A stretch of 64,000 nucleotides of DNA from Halobellus sp. MBLA0158 (GCF_041477585.1 NZ_JBGNYA010000001.1:1488001-1552000); one strand, 5' to 3'. Positions 16,625 to 26,008 are shown, counted from the stretch's first letter. The notes: generated by a model from the sequence alone, not told the origin. Made by a program: numbers and translations.

Positions 16625-18016
16625 ATGGAATCGTTGCGGACCGACGCGGCGGACTACCACCTCGTCAGCCGGTCGGTCCCCATCCCGACGCCCTCGTTTC
16701 GCGCCGTGCTCCGCGCCGCCGACGCGCCCCGGACCGTCTGGAGCGCGCCCGGCGAGGCGGCCGTCGTCGGGAGCGGCGCGGCGGCGACGCTGACCGCCGA
16801 CGGCGCCGATCGCTTCGACGCGATCCGGGAGGCCGCGGAGGCGCTCTTCGCCTCCGGCGACGTCCACGCGGGGACCGAGGCCGCCCGCCCGCGGCTGTTC
16901 GGCGGTTTCGCCTTCCACGCCGACAGCGCCGACGGCCCGCCCTGGGAGGACTTCCCCGGGGCGCGCTTCGTCTTCCCGCGCGTGCAGGTGACCTGGACCG
17001 GCGGGACGCCCGACGCGGCCGACGCAGCGGCCGACTCTGACCGCGGCGCGTGGCTGACGGTCAACGCTGTCGGCCCCGACGTCGACGCCGCGGACGTCGA
17101 AGCGCGGCTCGACGCCGAACGCGAGCGGGTGGAGTCGCTCTCGGACGATTCGGAGAGGGGACCGCCCGGCGTCACCGACCGCCGACGCACGACCGCTCGC
17201 GAAGACTGGCGGGCGGGCGTCGAGACCGCGGTCGAGCGGATCCGCTCGGGCGACCTCCGGAAGGTGGTGCTCGCCCAGGCGCTCGAAGTCGACCTCGATG
17301 ATGACCTCTCTCTGCCGGACGTGCTCTCGCGGCTCGGCGAGGCGTACCCGGACTGTTACCGCTTCCTCGTCGAGCCCGAACCCAGCGCCGACCGCCCGCA
17401 GACGTCGTTCTTCGGTGCGACGCCCGAGCGGCTCGTCTCCGTCCGGGGCCGGACGGTCGAGACCGACGCCCTCGCCGGGACGACCGGCCGGGGCGAGACC
17501 CCCGCCGAGGACGAGTGGCTGGCCCAAGAGCTCGCGCGCGACGAGAAGAACGTCCACGAGCACGAGCTCGTCGCCGAGACCGTCGAAGACCAGCTCGCGC
17601 CCTTCGCGGCGTCGGTCTCGGCGGGCCCGCGCCGAATCAAGCGGCTCGCGACTGTCCAGCACCTCTGGACGCCGATCACGGCCACGCTCGCCAGCGACGA
17701 GCACGTCCTCTCGCTGGCGGAGGCGCTGCACCCGACGCCCGCGGTCGGCGGCCTCCCCCCCGAGGCGGCCCTGGAGACGATCCGCGAGACCGAGCCGTTC
17801 GACCGCGGGTGGTACGCGGCGCCGGTCGGCTGGATCGACGCCGCGGGCTACGGGACGTTCGCGGTCGCGCTCCGCTCGGCGGTCGCCCGCGAGGACACCG
17901 CGACGCTGTTCGCGGGCGTCGGCATCGTCGCCGACTCCGACCCCGACCGCGAGTGGGACGAGGTACAGCTGAAGTACCGGCCGATCCTCGACGAACTGGA
18001 GGCAGACGGGGCGTGA
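16625..18016 (+). CDS. menF: Isochorismate synthase MenF
   Basis: This 463-residue chorismate-binding enzyme converts chorismate to isochorismate, the first step of menaquinone synthesis. The C-terminal domain carries RKVVLAQALEV, FFGATPERLV, ALAGTTGRGET and LHPTPAVGGLP, the substrate and Mg2+ binding motifs of the family. The start ATG at 16625 gives MESLRTDAADYHL; seven further upstream codons are possible. Its stop overlaps the GTG start of menD (GTGA), so the two are translationally coupled. Confidence 0.95.
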   Translation: MESLRTDAADYHLVSRSVPIPTPSFRAVLRAADAPRTVWSAPGEAAVVGSGAAATLTADGADRFDAIREAAEALFASGDVHAGTEAARPRLFGGFAFHADSADGPPWEDFPGARFVFPRVQVTWTGGTPDAADAAADSDRGAWLTVNAVGPDVDAADVEARLDAERERVESLSDDSERGPPGVTDRRRTTAREDWRAGVETAVERIRSGDLRKVVLAQALEVDLDDDLSLPDVLSRLGEAYPDCYRFLVEPEPSADRPQTSFFGATPERLVSVRGRTVETDALAGTTGRGETPAEDEWLAQELARDEKNVHEHELVAETVEDQLAPFAASVSAGPRRIKRLATVQHLWTPITATLASDEHVLSLAEALHPTPAVGGLPPEAALETIRETEPFDRGWYAAPVGWIDAAGYGTFAVALRSAVAREDTATLFAGVGIVADSDPDREWDEVQLKYRPILDELEADGA

Positions 18017-19785
18017 CGCGGCGCGGAACGGATCCGAACCGCAACACCCTCTGGGCACGGGCGTTCGTCGACGAACTCGCGGAAGCGGGCGTCGACGCCG
18101 TCTGCATCTCGCCCGGCAGCCGGTCGACGCCGCTGACGGTCGCCTTCGACCGCCACGACGACGTCCACGTCTTCTCGCACCTGGACGAGCGCGCGTCGGC
18201 GTACTTCGCGCTCGGCCGCGCCCGACGAACCGGGAACGTCACGCCGCTTGTCTGCACCTCTGGGACGGCGGCGGCGAACTTCCACCCGGCCGTGATCGAG
18301 GCGTCGCAGTCGCGGGTGCCCTTGCTGCTCCTCACCGCAGACCGGCCGCCGGAGCTCCGCGACTCGGGCGCGAACCAGACGATCGACCAGGAGAAGCTCT
18401 ACGGCGACGCCGTCCGGTGGTATCGCGACGTCGCCGAGCCCGAGCCCGACGATCGAAAGCTCCGCTCGCTGCGGACGACCGCCGCGCGCGCCCTCGCGAA
18501 GGCGCGGGGGACGCCCGCCGGCCCGGTCCACCTGAACTTCCCGTTCCGGAAGCCGCTGGAGCCGACGCGTGTCGATGGCGACGTCCCCGCCGACCTCCCC
18601 AGACTGGCGACGGAGGGACGCGACGGCCCGTTCGTGGACGTCGAGGCCGGTCGGCCCGAACTCGACGACGACGCGCTTAGGAAATTGGCCTCCAAACTCT
18701 CGGAGCCCCGCGGGCTGCTCGTCGTCGGGCCGACCGACGCCCCGGGCGTCGACCCCGAGGCCGTCGCGGCGTTCGCCCACGCCAGCGGCTTCCCCGTGCT
18801 CGTGGACCCGCTCTCGGGCGTCCGATACGGCGGGCTGACCCGCACGACGCCCGTGATCGGCGGCTACGACGCCTACCTCGGCGAGCGCGTCCGCGACGCG
18901 TGGCCCGACCCCGACGTCGTCGTGCGGGTGGGAGCCTCGCCGACGTCGAAGCCCCTGCGGAAGTATCTCTCCAACAGCCGCGCGACCCAGTACGTCGTCG
19001 ACCCCGCCGCCGGCTGGCGCGAGGCTGAGTTCGCCGCCACGGACCTCGTCGTCGCGGACCCCTCGCGTCTCCTCGGCCGGCTCTCGCGGCTCCTTTCGGG
19101 AACGGGCAGCCGCGACTGGCGCGAGCGCTGGACCGCCGCCGACGCGGCCCACGAGGCGGTCCTCGACGAGGAGGGGGAGTTCTGCGAGGGTCGACTCCTC
19201 CGCGACGTCGTCGATCTGGCGCCCGATCCGTCGACGCTCTTCGTCTCGAACTCGATGCCCGTCCGCGACCTGGACCGCTTCGGGGCGCCGACGACGACGT
19301 CCCTGACCGCGCTGGGCAACCGCGGCGCCTCCGGCATCGACGGCATCGTCTCGACGGCGCTCGGCGCGGGGTCGGCGACGACCGACGACCTGACGCTCGT
19401 GACCGGCGATCTGGCGTACTACCACGATATGAACGGGCTCTTGGCCCTCGGCCGCTGTGACGTCGACGCCACGATCGTCCTCATCAACAACGACGGCGGC
19501 GGGATCTTCCATATGCTCCCGATCGAGCGGTTCGACCCGCCCTTCACCTCGCAGTTCGTGACGCCCCACGGCCTGGACTTCGCGCCGACGGAGGACCTCT
19601 ACGACCTCTCGTTCGCGCGCGTCGAGGGGGGCGACCGCCAGGCCTTCCGCGAGCGGTACACCGACGCGACCGAACGCGAGGGCTCGCACGTCATCGAGGT
19701 CCGAACCGACGCCGAGTCGAGCCACCGCGTCCGCGAGGAGCTCCGCGAGCGGACCGTCGAGCGAGTGCTCGACGAGACGGCGTAG
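18013..19785 (+). CDS. menD: SEPHCHC synthase MenD
   Basis: This 590-residue thiamine-diphosphate enzyme joins 2-oxoglutarate and isochorismate. Visible motifs are VCISPGSRSTPLTVAF near the N terminus, LDERASAYFALGRARR with the catalytic-type Glu, CTSGTAAANFHPAVIEA, and the cofactor-binding NRGASGIDGIVSTALG and VTGDLAYYHDMNGLL with NNDGGGIFHMLP. The start is GTG at 18013 inside the menF stop, in frame with VTRRGTDPNRNTLWARAFV. It is part of menF-menD-menB. Confidence 0.96.
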   Translation: MTRRGTDPNRNTLWARAFVDELAEAGVDAVCISPGSRSTPLTVAFDRHDDVHVFSHLDERASAYFALGRARRTGNVTPLVCTSGTAAANFHPAVIEASQSRVPLLLLTADRPPELRDSGANQTIDQEKLYGDAVRWYRDVAEPEPDDRKLRSLRTTAARALAKARGTPAGPVHLNFPFRKPLEPTRVDGDVPADLPRLATEGRDGPFVDVEAGRPELDDDALRKLASKLSEPRGLLVVGPTDAPGVDPEAVAAFAHASGFPVLVDPLSGVRYGGLTRTTPVIGGYDAYLGERVRDAWPDPDVVVRVGASPTSKPLRKYLSNSRATQYVVDPAAGWREAEFAATDLVVADPSRLLGRLSRLLSGTGSRDWRERWTAADAAHEAVLDEEGEFCEGRLLRDVVDLAPDPSTLFVSNSMPVRDLDRFGAPTTTSLTALGNRGASGIDGIVSTALGAGSATTDDLTLVTGDLAYYHDMNGLLALGRCDVDATIVLINNDGGGIFHMLPIERFDPPFTSQFVTPHGLDFAPTEDLYDLSFARVEGGDRQAFRERYTDATEREGSHVIEVRTDAESSHRVREELRERTVERVLDETA

Positions 19786-19839
19786 CTCCCGGCCGGCGCG
19801 CAAACGAATCTTTTTGCGGACTCCGGCCGGCCTCCCGGT

Positions 19840-20757
19840 ATGGTCTCAGAGATCTTCGACGCCGAGCGCTGGGAGCCGGTCGATGGGTCCGACGCCTTCG
19901 ATGACATCACCTACCACCGCGCGGTCGACGTGCCCGCGGTCCGGATCGCGTTCGACCGCCCGGAGAAGCGCAACGCCTTCCGGCCGGGCACCGTCGACGA
20001 ACTCTACGCCGCGCTCGACGACGCTCGGAAGAAAGCCGACGTCGGCTGCGTGCTCCTCACGGGCAACGGCCCCTCGCCGAAGGACGGCGGCTGGGCGTTC
20101 TGCGCCGGCGGCGATCAGTCGGTGCGCGGCGAGTCCGGCTATGAGTACCGCGACGACGACGCGGCCGACGAGTCCGACGACGAGCTGGTGAGGGAGGCGA
20201 AGGCGGGGCGGCTCCACATCCTCGAAGTCCAGCGGCTCATCCGGTTTATGCCGAAGCCCGTCGTCGCGGTCGTGCCCGGCTGGGCGGTGGGCGGCGGCCA
20301 CTCGCTCCACGTCGTCTGCGACCTCACCCTCGCGAGCGAGGAGCACGCGAAGTTCCTCCAGACGGACCCCGACGTCGCCTCCTTCGACGGCGGCTTCGGG
20401 TCGGCCTACCTCGCGAAGCAGATCGGCCAGAAGAAGGCCCGGGAGGTGTTCTTCCGCGGGAAGACCTACTCCGCCGCGGAGGCCGTCGAGATGGGGATGG
20501 CGAACGAAGCGATCCCCCACGAGGACCTCGAAGCCGTCGCCCTGGAGTGGGCCGCCGAGATGACGGATAAATCCCCGACTGCGATACGAATGCTCAAGTA
20601 CGCCTTCAACCTCGCCGACGACGGCCTGGTCGGCCAGCAGGTCTTCGCCGGCGAGGCGACCCGACTCGCGTATATGACCGACGAGGCCCGCGAGGGCAGA
20701 GACGCCTTCCTGGAAGGTCGGGATCCGGACTTCTCCCAGTTCCCCTGGCACTACTAG
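19840..20757 (+). CDS. menB: 1,4-dihydroxy-2-naphthoyl-CoA synthase MenB
   Basis: This 305-residue crotonase-fold enzyme closes the second ring of the naphthoquinone from o-succinylbenzoyl-CoA. It has CAGGDQSVRG (oxyanion-hole region), VVPGWAVGGGHSLHVVCD, and the MenB-type sequence DGGFGSAYLAKQIGQKKARE with the C-terminal FLEGRDPDFSQFPWHY. It lies 54 bp after menD with its own TATA-like sequence (ATCTTTTTGC), so it may have a second promoter. Confidence 0.96.
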   Translation: MVSEIFDAERWEPVDGSDAFDDITYHRAVDVPAVRIAFDRPEKRNAFRPGTVDELYAALDDARKKADVGCVLLTGNGPSPKDGGWAFCAGGDQSVRGESGYEYRDDDAADESDDELVREAKAGRLHILEVQRLIRFMPKPVVAVVPGWAVGGGHSLHVVCDLTLASEEHAKFLQTDPDVASFDGGFGSAYLAKQIGQKKAREVFFRGKTYSAAEAVEMGMANEAIPHEDLEAVALEWAAEMTDKSPTAIRMLKYAFNLADDGLVGQQVFAGEATRLAYMTDEAREGRDAFLEGRDPDFSQFPWHY

Positions 20758-20837
20758 CTCAGTTCTCAGATCAGCGCGTCCGCATTTCCTCTCTGCCCGA
20801 CTACCGCCGTTCAGTGTCTCGATCGATCGATCCACAC

Positions 20838-20883
20838 GTGTCGAGTGCGACACCAAATATTATCCAAACGTATGTCTATTTGG
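20838..20883. promoter_or_regulatory. Hairpin and inverted repeat in the AT-rich menB-menA spacer
   Basis: GTGTCG-AGTG-CGACAC (20838-20853) is a perfect 6-bp stem with a 4-base loop. It is followed by CCAAAT ... ATTTGG arms at 20853-20858 and 20878-20883. The first could be a terminator-like hairpin after menB or part of a control site for the mini zinc-protein gene at 20963. The stretch 20858-20960 is strikingly AT-rich compared with its surroundings. Confidence 0.4.
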
Positions 20884-20962
20884 GAATATAGTATCTATAC
20901 CAAACGAAATACGCCGCAAGATTAAATATACAATAGCAATATGATGTAATCACGAAGCAAAT

Positions 20963-21106
20963 ATGAGAAAACTCGAACAGTTGGTGTGTCGACACGAGTA
21001 CGAGCCCCGGTCGATGCACGTCGACGCCGGCGAACTGGTCAAGCAGTGCCGAAAGTGCGGGAAACGCGCCCGGGAACGACAGCCCGCGACGAGACGGTCG
21101 GTCTGA
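20963..21106 (+). CDS. 47-residue zinc-binding-type mini-protein
   Basis: ATG at 20963 to TGA at 21106 encodes a basic 47-residue protein with a candidate metal site: Cys9-x-His11 in LVCRHEYEP and Cys29-x2-Cys32 in KQCRKCGKRARE. Small zinc-ribbon proteins of this size are abundant in haloarchaea and often regulatory. It is unusually Arg/Lys-rich for this genome, which suggests nucleic-acid contact. It lies between menB and menA, behind an AT-rich promoter-like stretch. Confidence 0.6.
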   Translation: MRKLEQLVCRHEYEPRSMHVDAGELVKQCRKCGKRARERQPATRRSV

Positions 21107-21196
21107 GCGCTGCGCCGTCTGCACCTTTCGTTCCGGGTCGCGCGGCGCGGCCCTCAAACCGAACTTTGACGCCGCCGCCGTTCCCACTCCGACGTG

Positions 21197-22147
21197 ATGA
21201 GTACGCAGGACATCAGCCGGCGTCGGGCGTGGGTGATCGCCGCGCGCCCGCAGACGCTCCCCGCGGCGGCGGCGCCGGTGATCGTCGGCACGGGACTCGC
21301 GGTCCACGACGGGGTCTTCGCCGCCCTCCCGGCGCTGGCGGCGCTCGTCGGCGCCGGGCTGATCCAGATCGGGACCAACTTCGCGAACGACTACTACGAC
21401 GCGGTGCAGGGCGCAGACACCGACGACAGGGAGGGGTTCACCCGCGTCACCGCGGGCGGGCTCATCGCCCCCGAGACGGTCAAGCGCGCGATGTACCTCA
21501 CCTTCGCGCTCGCCATCCTCCTCGGTTCCTACCTCGTCTACGTCGGCGGCGTGCCGATCCTCGTGATCGGCCTGCTGTCTGTCGCGTCGGGCATCGCCTA
21601 CACCGGAGGCCCGTACCCGCTCGGCTACCACGGCCTCGGCGACCTCTTCGTGTTCGTGTTCTTCGGCCTCGTCGCGGTCGCTGGGACGTACTACGTTCAG
21701 GCGGCTGCGGTCCTCGCGGCGCCGTTCACGGTCGGGATCCCGTCGGGGACGCTCCCGGTCGTCGCGCTCGTCGCGGCCCTGCCGATCGCGGCGCTGTCGA
21801 CGGACATCCTCGTCGTCAACAACGTCCGTGACAGGGCGGAGGACGCGACCACCGGCAAGCGAACGCTCGTGGTCCGGTTCGGCTACGGCTTCGCCCGCGC
21901 GGAGTTCGTCGCGATGCTCGCCCTGGCGTACGCCGCGCCGCTGTGGTTCTTTTTCCGGGGGGATTTCACGGCCGCGGTCCTGCTGCCGTTCCTGACGGTG
22001 CCGACCGCGCTCGACATCACCCGGACGATGCTGACCGAGACGGCCGGCGAGGTGCTGAATCCGACGCTCGAACGGACCGGGCGCCTGCTTGCGGCCTACG
22101 CGGTCCTGTTCGCCGTGGGCCTCTCGGTCACGGAGCTGCCGTTCTGA
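21197..22147 (+). CDS. menA: 1,4-dihydroxy-2-naphthoate polyprenyltransferase MenA
   Basis: This is a 316-residue UbiA-superfamily membrane enzyme with about eight or nine helices. The first prenyl-diphosphate/Mg2+ motif is NFANDYYDAVQGADTDDR and the second is ILVVNNVRDRAEDATTGK. It attaches the isoprenoid tail to DHNA in the membrane, giving demethylmenaquinone. GTG 21194 directly precedes ATG 21197; the ATG is chosen. Its stop TGA (22145-22147) overlaps the menC ATG. Confidence 0.95.
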   Translation: MSTQDISRRRAWVIAARPQTLPAAAAPVIVGTGLAVHDGVFAALPALAALVGAGLIQIGTNFANDYYDAVQGADTDDREGFTRVTAGGLIAPETVKRAMYLTFALAILLGSYLVYVGGVPILVIGLLSVASGIAYTGGPYPLGYHGLGDLFVFVFFGLVAVAGTYYVQAAAVLAAPFTVGIPSGTLPVVALVAALPIAALSTDILVVNNVRDRAEDATTGKRTLVVRFGYGFARAEFVAMLALAYAAPLWFFFRGDFTAAVLLPFLTVPTALDITRTMLTETAGEVLNPTLERTGRLLAAYAVLFAVGLSVTELPF

Positions 22148-23172
22148 TGCGCGTCGATCCGTTCGCCCTCTGCCTCCGCTCGTCGCTTTCGACCGCCGCC
22201 GGGGAGATCGACCGCCGCGAGGGCTTCCTCGTGCGCGTCGAGCGCGGGGACGAAGTCGGACTCGGCGAGGCGACGCCGCTGCCCGGGTGGACGGAAGGCT
22301 ACGAGGAATGCGAGGGGGCGCTGGAATCGGTCGACGACCGCGACGGCGATATCGACCTCGACGCCCCCGCGGCGCGACACGGCGTCGAACTCGCTCGCGC
22401 CGACGCGGCCGCCCGCGCCGCCGGTGAGTCGCTGGCGCGGTACCTCGGCGACGACGCGGCCCAGGCCGTCGCCGTCAACGCCACGATCGGCGACGGCTCC
22501 GTCGAGGAGACCCGATCGGCCGCCCGCGAGGCCGTCCGAGACGGCTACGCCGCGCTCAAAGTGAAGGTCGGCGCTCGGTCGGTCTCCGCGGACGTCGCGC
22601 GACTGCGGGCGATCAGAGCGGCCGTCGGCGACGGCGTCGAACTCCGCGCGGACGCCAACGGCGCGTGGGGGCCCGCCGAAGCCGAATCGTTCTTCGCGGC
22701 CGCAGCCGACGCCGCGCTCGATCTCGCGTACGTCGAACAGCCGCTCTCACCCCCGTCTGTGGCCGAACACGGGGCGTTGGACTCCCGGGGAGTCGATATC
22801 GCGCTCGACGAGTCGCTCGCGGCCGTCGGCCCCGACGCGGTGCTCGACAGCGGCGTGGCCGACGTGGTCGTCTGCAAGCCGATGGCGCTCGGTGGTCCGG
22901 TCCGGACGCTCGCGTTCGCCGAGCGCGCCGCGGCTCGCGGCATCGACGTCGTCGTCACGACGACCATCGACGCCGTCGTCGCCCGCACCGCCGCGCTCCA
23001 CGTCGCGGCCGCGGCCCCGACGCAACGGGCCTGCGGCCTCGCCACCGGTTCGCTCCTCTCGGCCGACCTCGCGGCGGACCCCGCGCCCGTGGAGGACGGC
23101 GAGATGCGCGTTCCCGACGGGCCCGGCCTCGCCGGCGACGCGTTCGAGTCGCTGCGGCGGAACGGGCCGTAG
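22147..23172 (+). CDS. menC: o-Succinylbenzoate synthase MenC
   Basis: This 341-residue enolase-superfamily enzyme dehydrates SHCHC to o-succinylbenzoate. The capping domain covers about 1-95. The barrel carries ALKVKVGA (KxK), RADANGAW (Asp), LAYVEQPLS (Glu), IALDESLA (Asp) and VVVCKPMALG (opposite-face Lys). The start overlaps the menA stop in TGATG, which proves tight coupling. The genes for the CoA ligase MenE and the thioesterase/MenH steps are not next to it in this window. Confidence 0.94.
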   Translation: MRVDPFALCLRSSLSTAAGEIDRREGFLVRVERGDEVGLGEATPLPGWTEGYEECEGALESVDDRDGDIDLDAPAARHGVELARADAAARAAGESLARYLGDDAAQAVAVNATIGDGSVEETRSAAREAVRDGYAALKVKVGARSVSADVARLRAIRAAVGDGVELRADANGAWGPAEAESFFAAAADAALDLAYVEQPLSPPSVAEHGALDSRGVDIALDESLAAVGPDAVLDSGVADVVVCKPMALGGPVRTLAFAERAAARGIDVVVTTTIDAVVARTAALHVAAAAPTQRACGLATGSLLSADLAADPAPVEDGEMRVPDGPGLAGDAFESLRRNGP

Positions 23173-23242
23173 TGCCCATCCTGCCGCGGAGCAGTCTCGA
23201 ATCTGGCGGCGGGTATAAGCCGCTCCGCGCCCACACGCGAGT

Positions 23243-23356
23243 ATGGCCGAACCGACGCCGGGCCAGCGTCGACTTCTCGCCGGGCTGTTCGTCTTCGCCG
23301 CGGTCGTCTTCGTCGTCGGGATCGTCGCCGTCGCGTTCCTCGCGGGCGTGATCTGA
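23243..23356 (+). CDS. 37-residue single-pass membrane mini-protein
   Basis: ATG at 23243 to TGA at 23356 encodes MAEPTPGQRRLLAGLFVFAA and then a hydrophobic helix to the C terminus. The one membrane helix is preceded by a short positive segment, as in many haloarchaeal membrane mini-proteins. The function is unknown. It lies 70 bp after menC on the same strand and could be a cotranscribed tail gene. Confidence 0.55.
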   Translation: MAEPTPGQRRLLAGLFVFAAVVFVVGIVAVAFLAGVI

Positions 23357-23374
23357 CGCCGATCTCCCGTCTCG

Positions 23375-24217
23375 CTACTCCTCGCCGGGGCGGTGAGTCA
23401 CGCCCGATCGGCTGTCGGCGCCCTTCCGACGGATGGCGGCCGCGGCGGTCGAGGCGTCGTAGCCGAAGTAGACGTGCTCGGCGTACTCCTCGGCGACTTC
23501 GGCGGCGCGCACGAGGTCGTCGAGGTCCAGGTCGACGGCGTAGAGTTCGACCGAGAAGGGCGTATCGAGCCCGCTGAGCCGGCTCTCGAAGCCTTTCGCG
23601 ATCGTCTCCAGCCAGTAGGTCGTCCCGTAGTGGGTGTCGTAGAGGGGGACGACGAACTCGTCGACGTGGGGGGCGAGCGCGTCGAGGTCGAGGCCGGCGC
23701 GGCGGTAGAGGTGCCCGTCGTACGGATCGGGATAGAGCGTCAGGTAGGTGCGGCCCGGGATCCGGTCGGCGGCCGCCGTGACGAAGTCGGTGATCACGTC
23801 GGCGCGCCACGCCAGCCAGTCGTCGCGGTCGCTCTCGGCGAATCGGCGCTCGCACCGCTCGCAGTGACAGAAGCCCTCGCGGGGGAAGCCGACGTCGTCG
23901 AGGCGGACGGCGTCGTTTTCGGCGGCGCAGTCCTCGACGATCTCCAAGAGCCCGGCGCGGTACTCCTCGTGCGTCGGGCAGATGTAGGACCAGTCGAAGT
24001 ACCGGCGGTCGCGCGTCGCCTCCTCGCCCGCTTCGTCGACGGGGACGAGGTCGGGATCCGAGGATGCCGCGGCGTTGTCGCCGAAACACGAGATCATGTT
24101 CACCGCCTCCGCGAGCGGTTCGGCGGCCTGGCCGGTGACCTCTTTGACCTCGTAGAAGCCGACGTCGAACTCGCTCCACCCGACCTCCTCGGCGTTCCGC
24201 GTGACCACACCGTACAT
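23375..24217 (-). CDS. Conserved protein, probable TIM-barrel glycosidase-like fold
   Basis: This is a 280-residue soluble protein starting MYGVVTRNAEEVGWSEFDVG. A Cys cluster CHCERCERRF (C-x-C-x2-C) follows LDDVGFPREG. Alternating strand/helix stretches end in acidic residues (VRLDDVGF, EFVVPLYDTHYG, FSVELYAVDLDLDD), as in TIM-barrel hydrolases. No exact family is recognised. The frame stays open to 24694, but the upstream part is Arg-rich non-coding-like sequence, so ATG 24217 is used. Confidence 0.6.
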   Translation of the reverse strand: MYGVVTRNAEEVGWSEFDVGFYEVKEVTGQAAEPLAEAVNMISCFGDNAAASSDPDLVPVDEAGEEATRDRRYFDWSYICPTHEEYRAGLLEIVEDCAAENDAVRLDDVGFPREGFCHCERCERRFAESDRDDWLAWRADVITDFVTAAADRIPGRTYLTLYPDPYDGHLYRRAGLDLDALAPHVDEFVVPLYDTHYGTTYWLETIAKGFESRLSGLDTPFSVELYAVDLDLDDLVRAAEVAEEYAEHVYFGYDASTAAAAIRRKGADSRSGVTHRPGEE

Positions 24218-24408
24218 ATCCGCTCTTCCGGGGCAAGCGGTATCAGTCGTTCGTTCCCGCCCCCGACCGATCCCGGGGAAACGCCGTCGCGGGCGGCTAC
24301 CGCTCGCCGGCGTGTGAGATCGGCGGGAACACTCGGCGTCGTCGGGCTGTCGCGACGGCGACGCCGCTTTCCGATTCGGTATCGCAGCGAAGAACGGGGG
24401 TCGGAGGG

Positions 24409-24516
24409 CTATTCGTCGTCGACTTCGACTTCGACGGTCTCGTCGCCGCCGGAGACGACGAAGTAGACGAGTGCGATGAGGGCCAGTACCAGGATGAACT
24501 TGGATTTTCCGGACAT
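24409..24516 (-). CDS. 35-residue membrane mini-protein with acidic tail
   Basis: This frame reads MSGKSKFILVLALIALVYFV, then VSGGDETVEVEVDDE and stop. It is one membrane helix with a short Lys-containing head and a strongly acidic tail, predicted to face outward or stay near the membrane surface. It is a convincing coding frame despite its size because codon use and charge match haloarchaeal proteins. The function is unknown. Confidence 0.6.
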   Translation of the reverse strand: MSGKSKFILVLALIALVYFVVSGGDETVEVEVDDE

Positions 24517-24605
24517 ACGAGAGGGTAGGACATCTCGGTACAAAGTGGTTTCCCTCCGAAAGCCGGGCGCGTGGCTCCGAAAACTGACGGCGACCCGATC
24601 GTTCG

Positions 24606-25085
24606 TCAGGACACGTCGAGGTGGGTCGCGATCTCGTCCTCGCGGACGATCTCGCCGCAGTAGTCACACCGCAGGCCGTCCGAGAGGACGACAAAGCGCG
24701 TCTCGACGGGCTCGTCGGCGTTCGTGATGCAGTTCCGGTTCGGACACGAGAGCACGCCCGTGACGGCCTCGGGGCGCTCGATGCGCTTCTTCTCTATGAC
24801 GTCGTACTCGCGGATGATGTTGATCGTCGCCTCCGGCGAGATGACAGAGAGAACGTCGACCTCCGACTGGCTCAGCTCGCGGTCTTCGACCTTCACGATG
24901 TCCTTCTTCGCGAGCTTGTCCGAGGGGACGTTCATCCCGACCGAGACGCTCTCGCCGCCGGAGCCGTCGATTCCGAGGAGCGCGAGGACGTTCAGCGCCT
25001 GCCCGGCCGCGAGGTGGTCGATCACCGTCCCGTTGCGGATCTTCGAGACGCGGAGCTCGCGGTCGCTGTCGTCGGTGTCGTTCAT
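24606..25085 (-). CDS. pyrI: Aspartate carbamoyltransferase regulatory subunit PyrI
   Basis: This is a 159-residue regulatory chain of ATCase. The N-terminal allosteric nucleotide domain has [18 protein letters not shown]. The C-terminal zinc domain has [11 protein letters not shown] and [10 protein letters not shown], giving the four Cys ligands that contact the catalytic chain. It makes pyrimidine synthesis responsive to CTP/ATP. The start ATG at 25085 overlaps the pyrB stop (ATGA), so expression is coupled; the longer open frame upstream is the pyrB region read in another frame. Confidence 0.97.
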   Translation of the reverse strand: MNDTDDSDRELRVSKIRNGTVIDHLAAGQALNVLALLGIDGSGGESVSVGMNVPSDKLAKKDIVKVEDRELSQSEVDVLSVISPEATINIIREYDVIEKKRIERPEAVTGVLSCPNRNCITNADEPVETRFVVLSDGLRCDYCGEIVREDEIATHLDVS

Positions 25086-26008
25086 TGGCTCCCTCCCTCG
25101 GCGTTTTCGAGCAGCATATCCAGCAGCGCCATCCGGACGGGGACGCCGTTGTGGGCCTGCTCGAAGTACTTCGCGTGATCGGTCTCGTCGACCTCGGGCG
25201 CGATCTCGTCGACGCGCGGCAGCGGGTGCATCACCGTCAGCGAGTCCTTCGCGGCGTCGAGGTCGTCGGTGTCGATCTGGTACTCGCCGGCGACTTTTCG
25301 GTACTCGTTCTCGTCGGGGAAGCGCTCGCGCTGGATCCGCGTGACGTAGAGGACGTCCAGGTCCGAGAGCACCTCGTCGAGGTCGGTGTGTTCCCGCACC
25401 TGCGCGCCCGACTCGTGGAGGTCGTACCGGACGCTCCGGGGGAGCTGGAGGCTTTCGGGGCTGACGAAGTGCTGGCGCACGTCGAAGTTCGTCAGCGCGG
25501 CGGCCAGCGAGTGGACCGTCCGGCCGTACTTCAGGTCGCCCATGATTCCCACGGTGACGTCGTCGAGGCCGGCGTTCTCCCGCATCGTGTAGAGGTCGAG
25601 GAGGGTCTGGGTCGGGTGCTGGCCCGCGCCGTCGCCGGCGTTGACGAGCGGCACGTCGACGAACTCCGTGGCCATCTTGGCCGCGCCCTCGGAGGGGTGT
25701 CGGAGCACGAGCGCGTCGGCGTACCCCTCGATGACGCGGACGGTGTCCGCGAGCGTCTCGCCCTTCTTCACCGACGAGGACTCGACCGAGCCCATATCGA
25801 TCGTCCGCCCCCCGAGTCGCTTCATCGCCGTGTCGAAACTCATCCGCGTGCGGGTGCTGGGCTCGAAGAAGCAGAGCCCGAGGACCGTGCCGTCGCGCCG
25901 TCCCTGCCAGGCGCCGACGTCGGCGTCGATCTCCGCCGCGCGGTCGAGCACCGCCTCGATGTCGGCCCGCGACAGCTGGGTCGCGGAGATGAGGTGGTCC
26001 TGACGCAT
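25082..26008 (-). CDS. pyrB: Aspartate carbamoyltransferase catalytic subunit PyrB
   Basis: This 308-residue enzyme makes N-carbamoyl-aspartate from carbamoyl phosphate and aspartate. The carbamoyl-phosphate loop [12 protein letters not shown], the [12 protein letters not shown] lysine loop, [16 protein letters not shown] and the C-terminal [10 protein letters not shown] are all intact. It is the first gene of the pyrBI operon. Confidence 0.98.
   Translation of the reverse strand: MRQDHLISATQLSRADIEAVLDRAAEIDADVGAWQGRRDGTVLGLCFFEPSTRTRMSFDTAMKRLGGRTIDMGSVESSSVKKGETLADTVRVIEGYADALVLRHPSEGAAKMATEFVDVPLVNAGDGAGQHPTQTLLDLYTMRENAGLDDVTVGIMGDLKYGRTVHSLAAALTNFDVRQHFVSPESLQLPRSVRYDLHESGAQVREHTDLDEVLSDLDVLYVTRIQRERFPDENEYRKVAGEYQIDTDDLDAAKDSLTVMHPLPRVDEIAPEVDETDHAKYFEQAHNGVPVRMALLDMLLENAEGGSQ

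Noticed and set aside
18013-19785. Longer menD frame from 17515
   Set aside because: The 5' extension is the menF region in another frame. The GTG at 18013 overlapping the menF stop gives a normal-length MenD.
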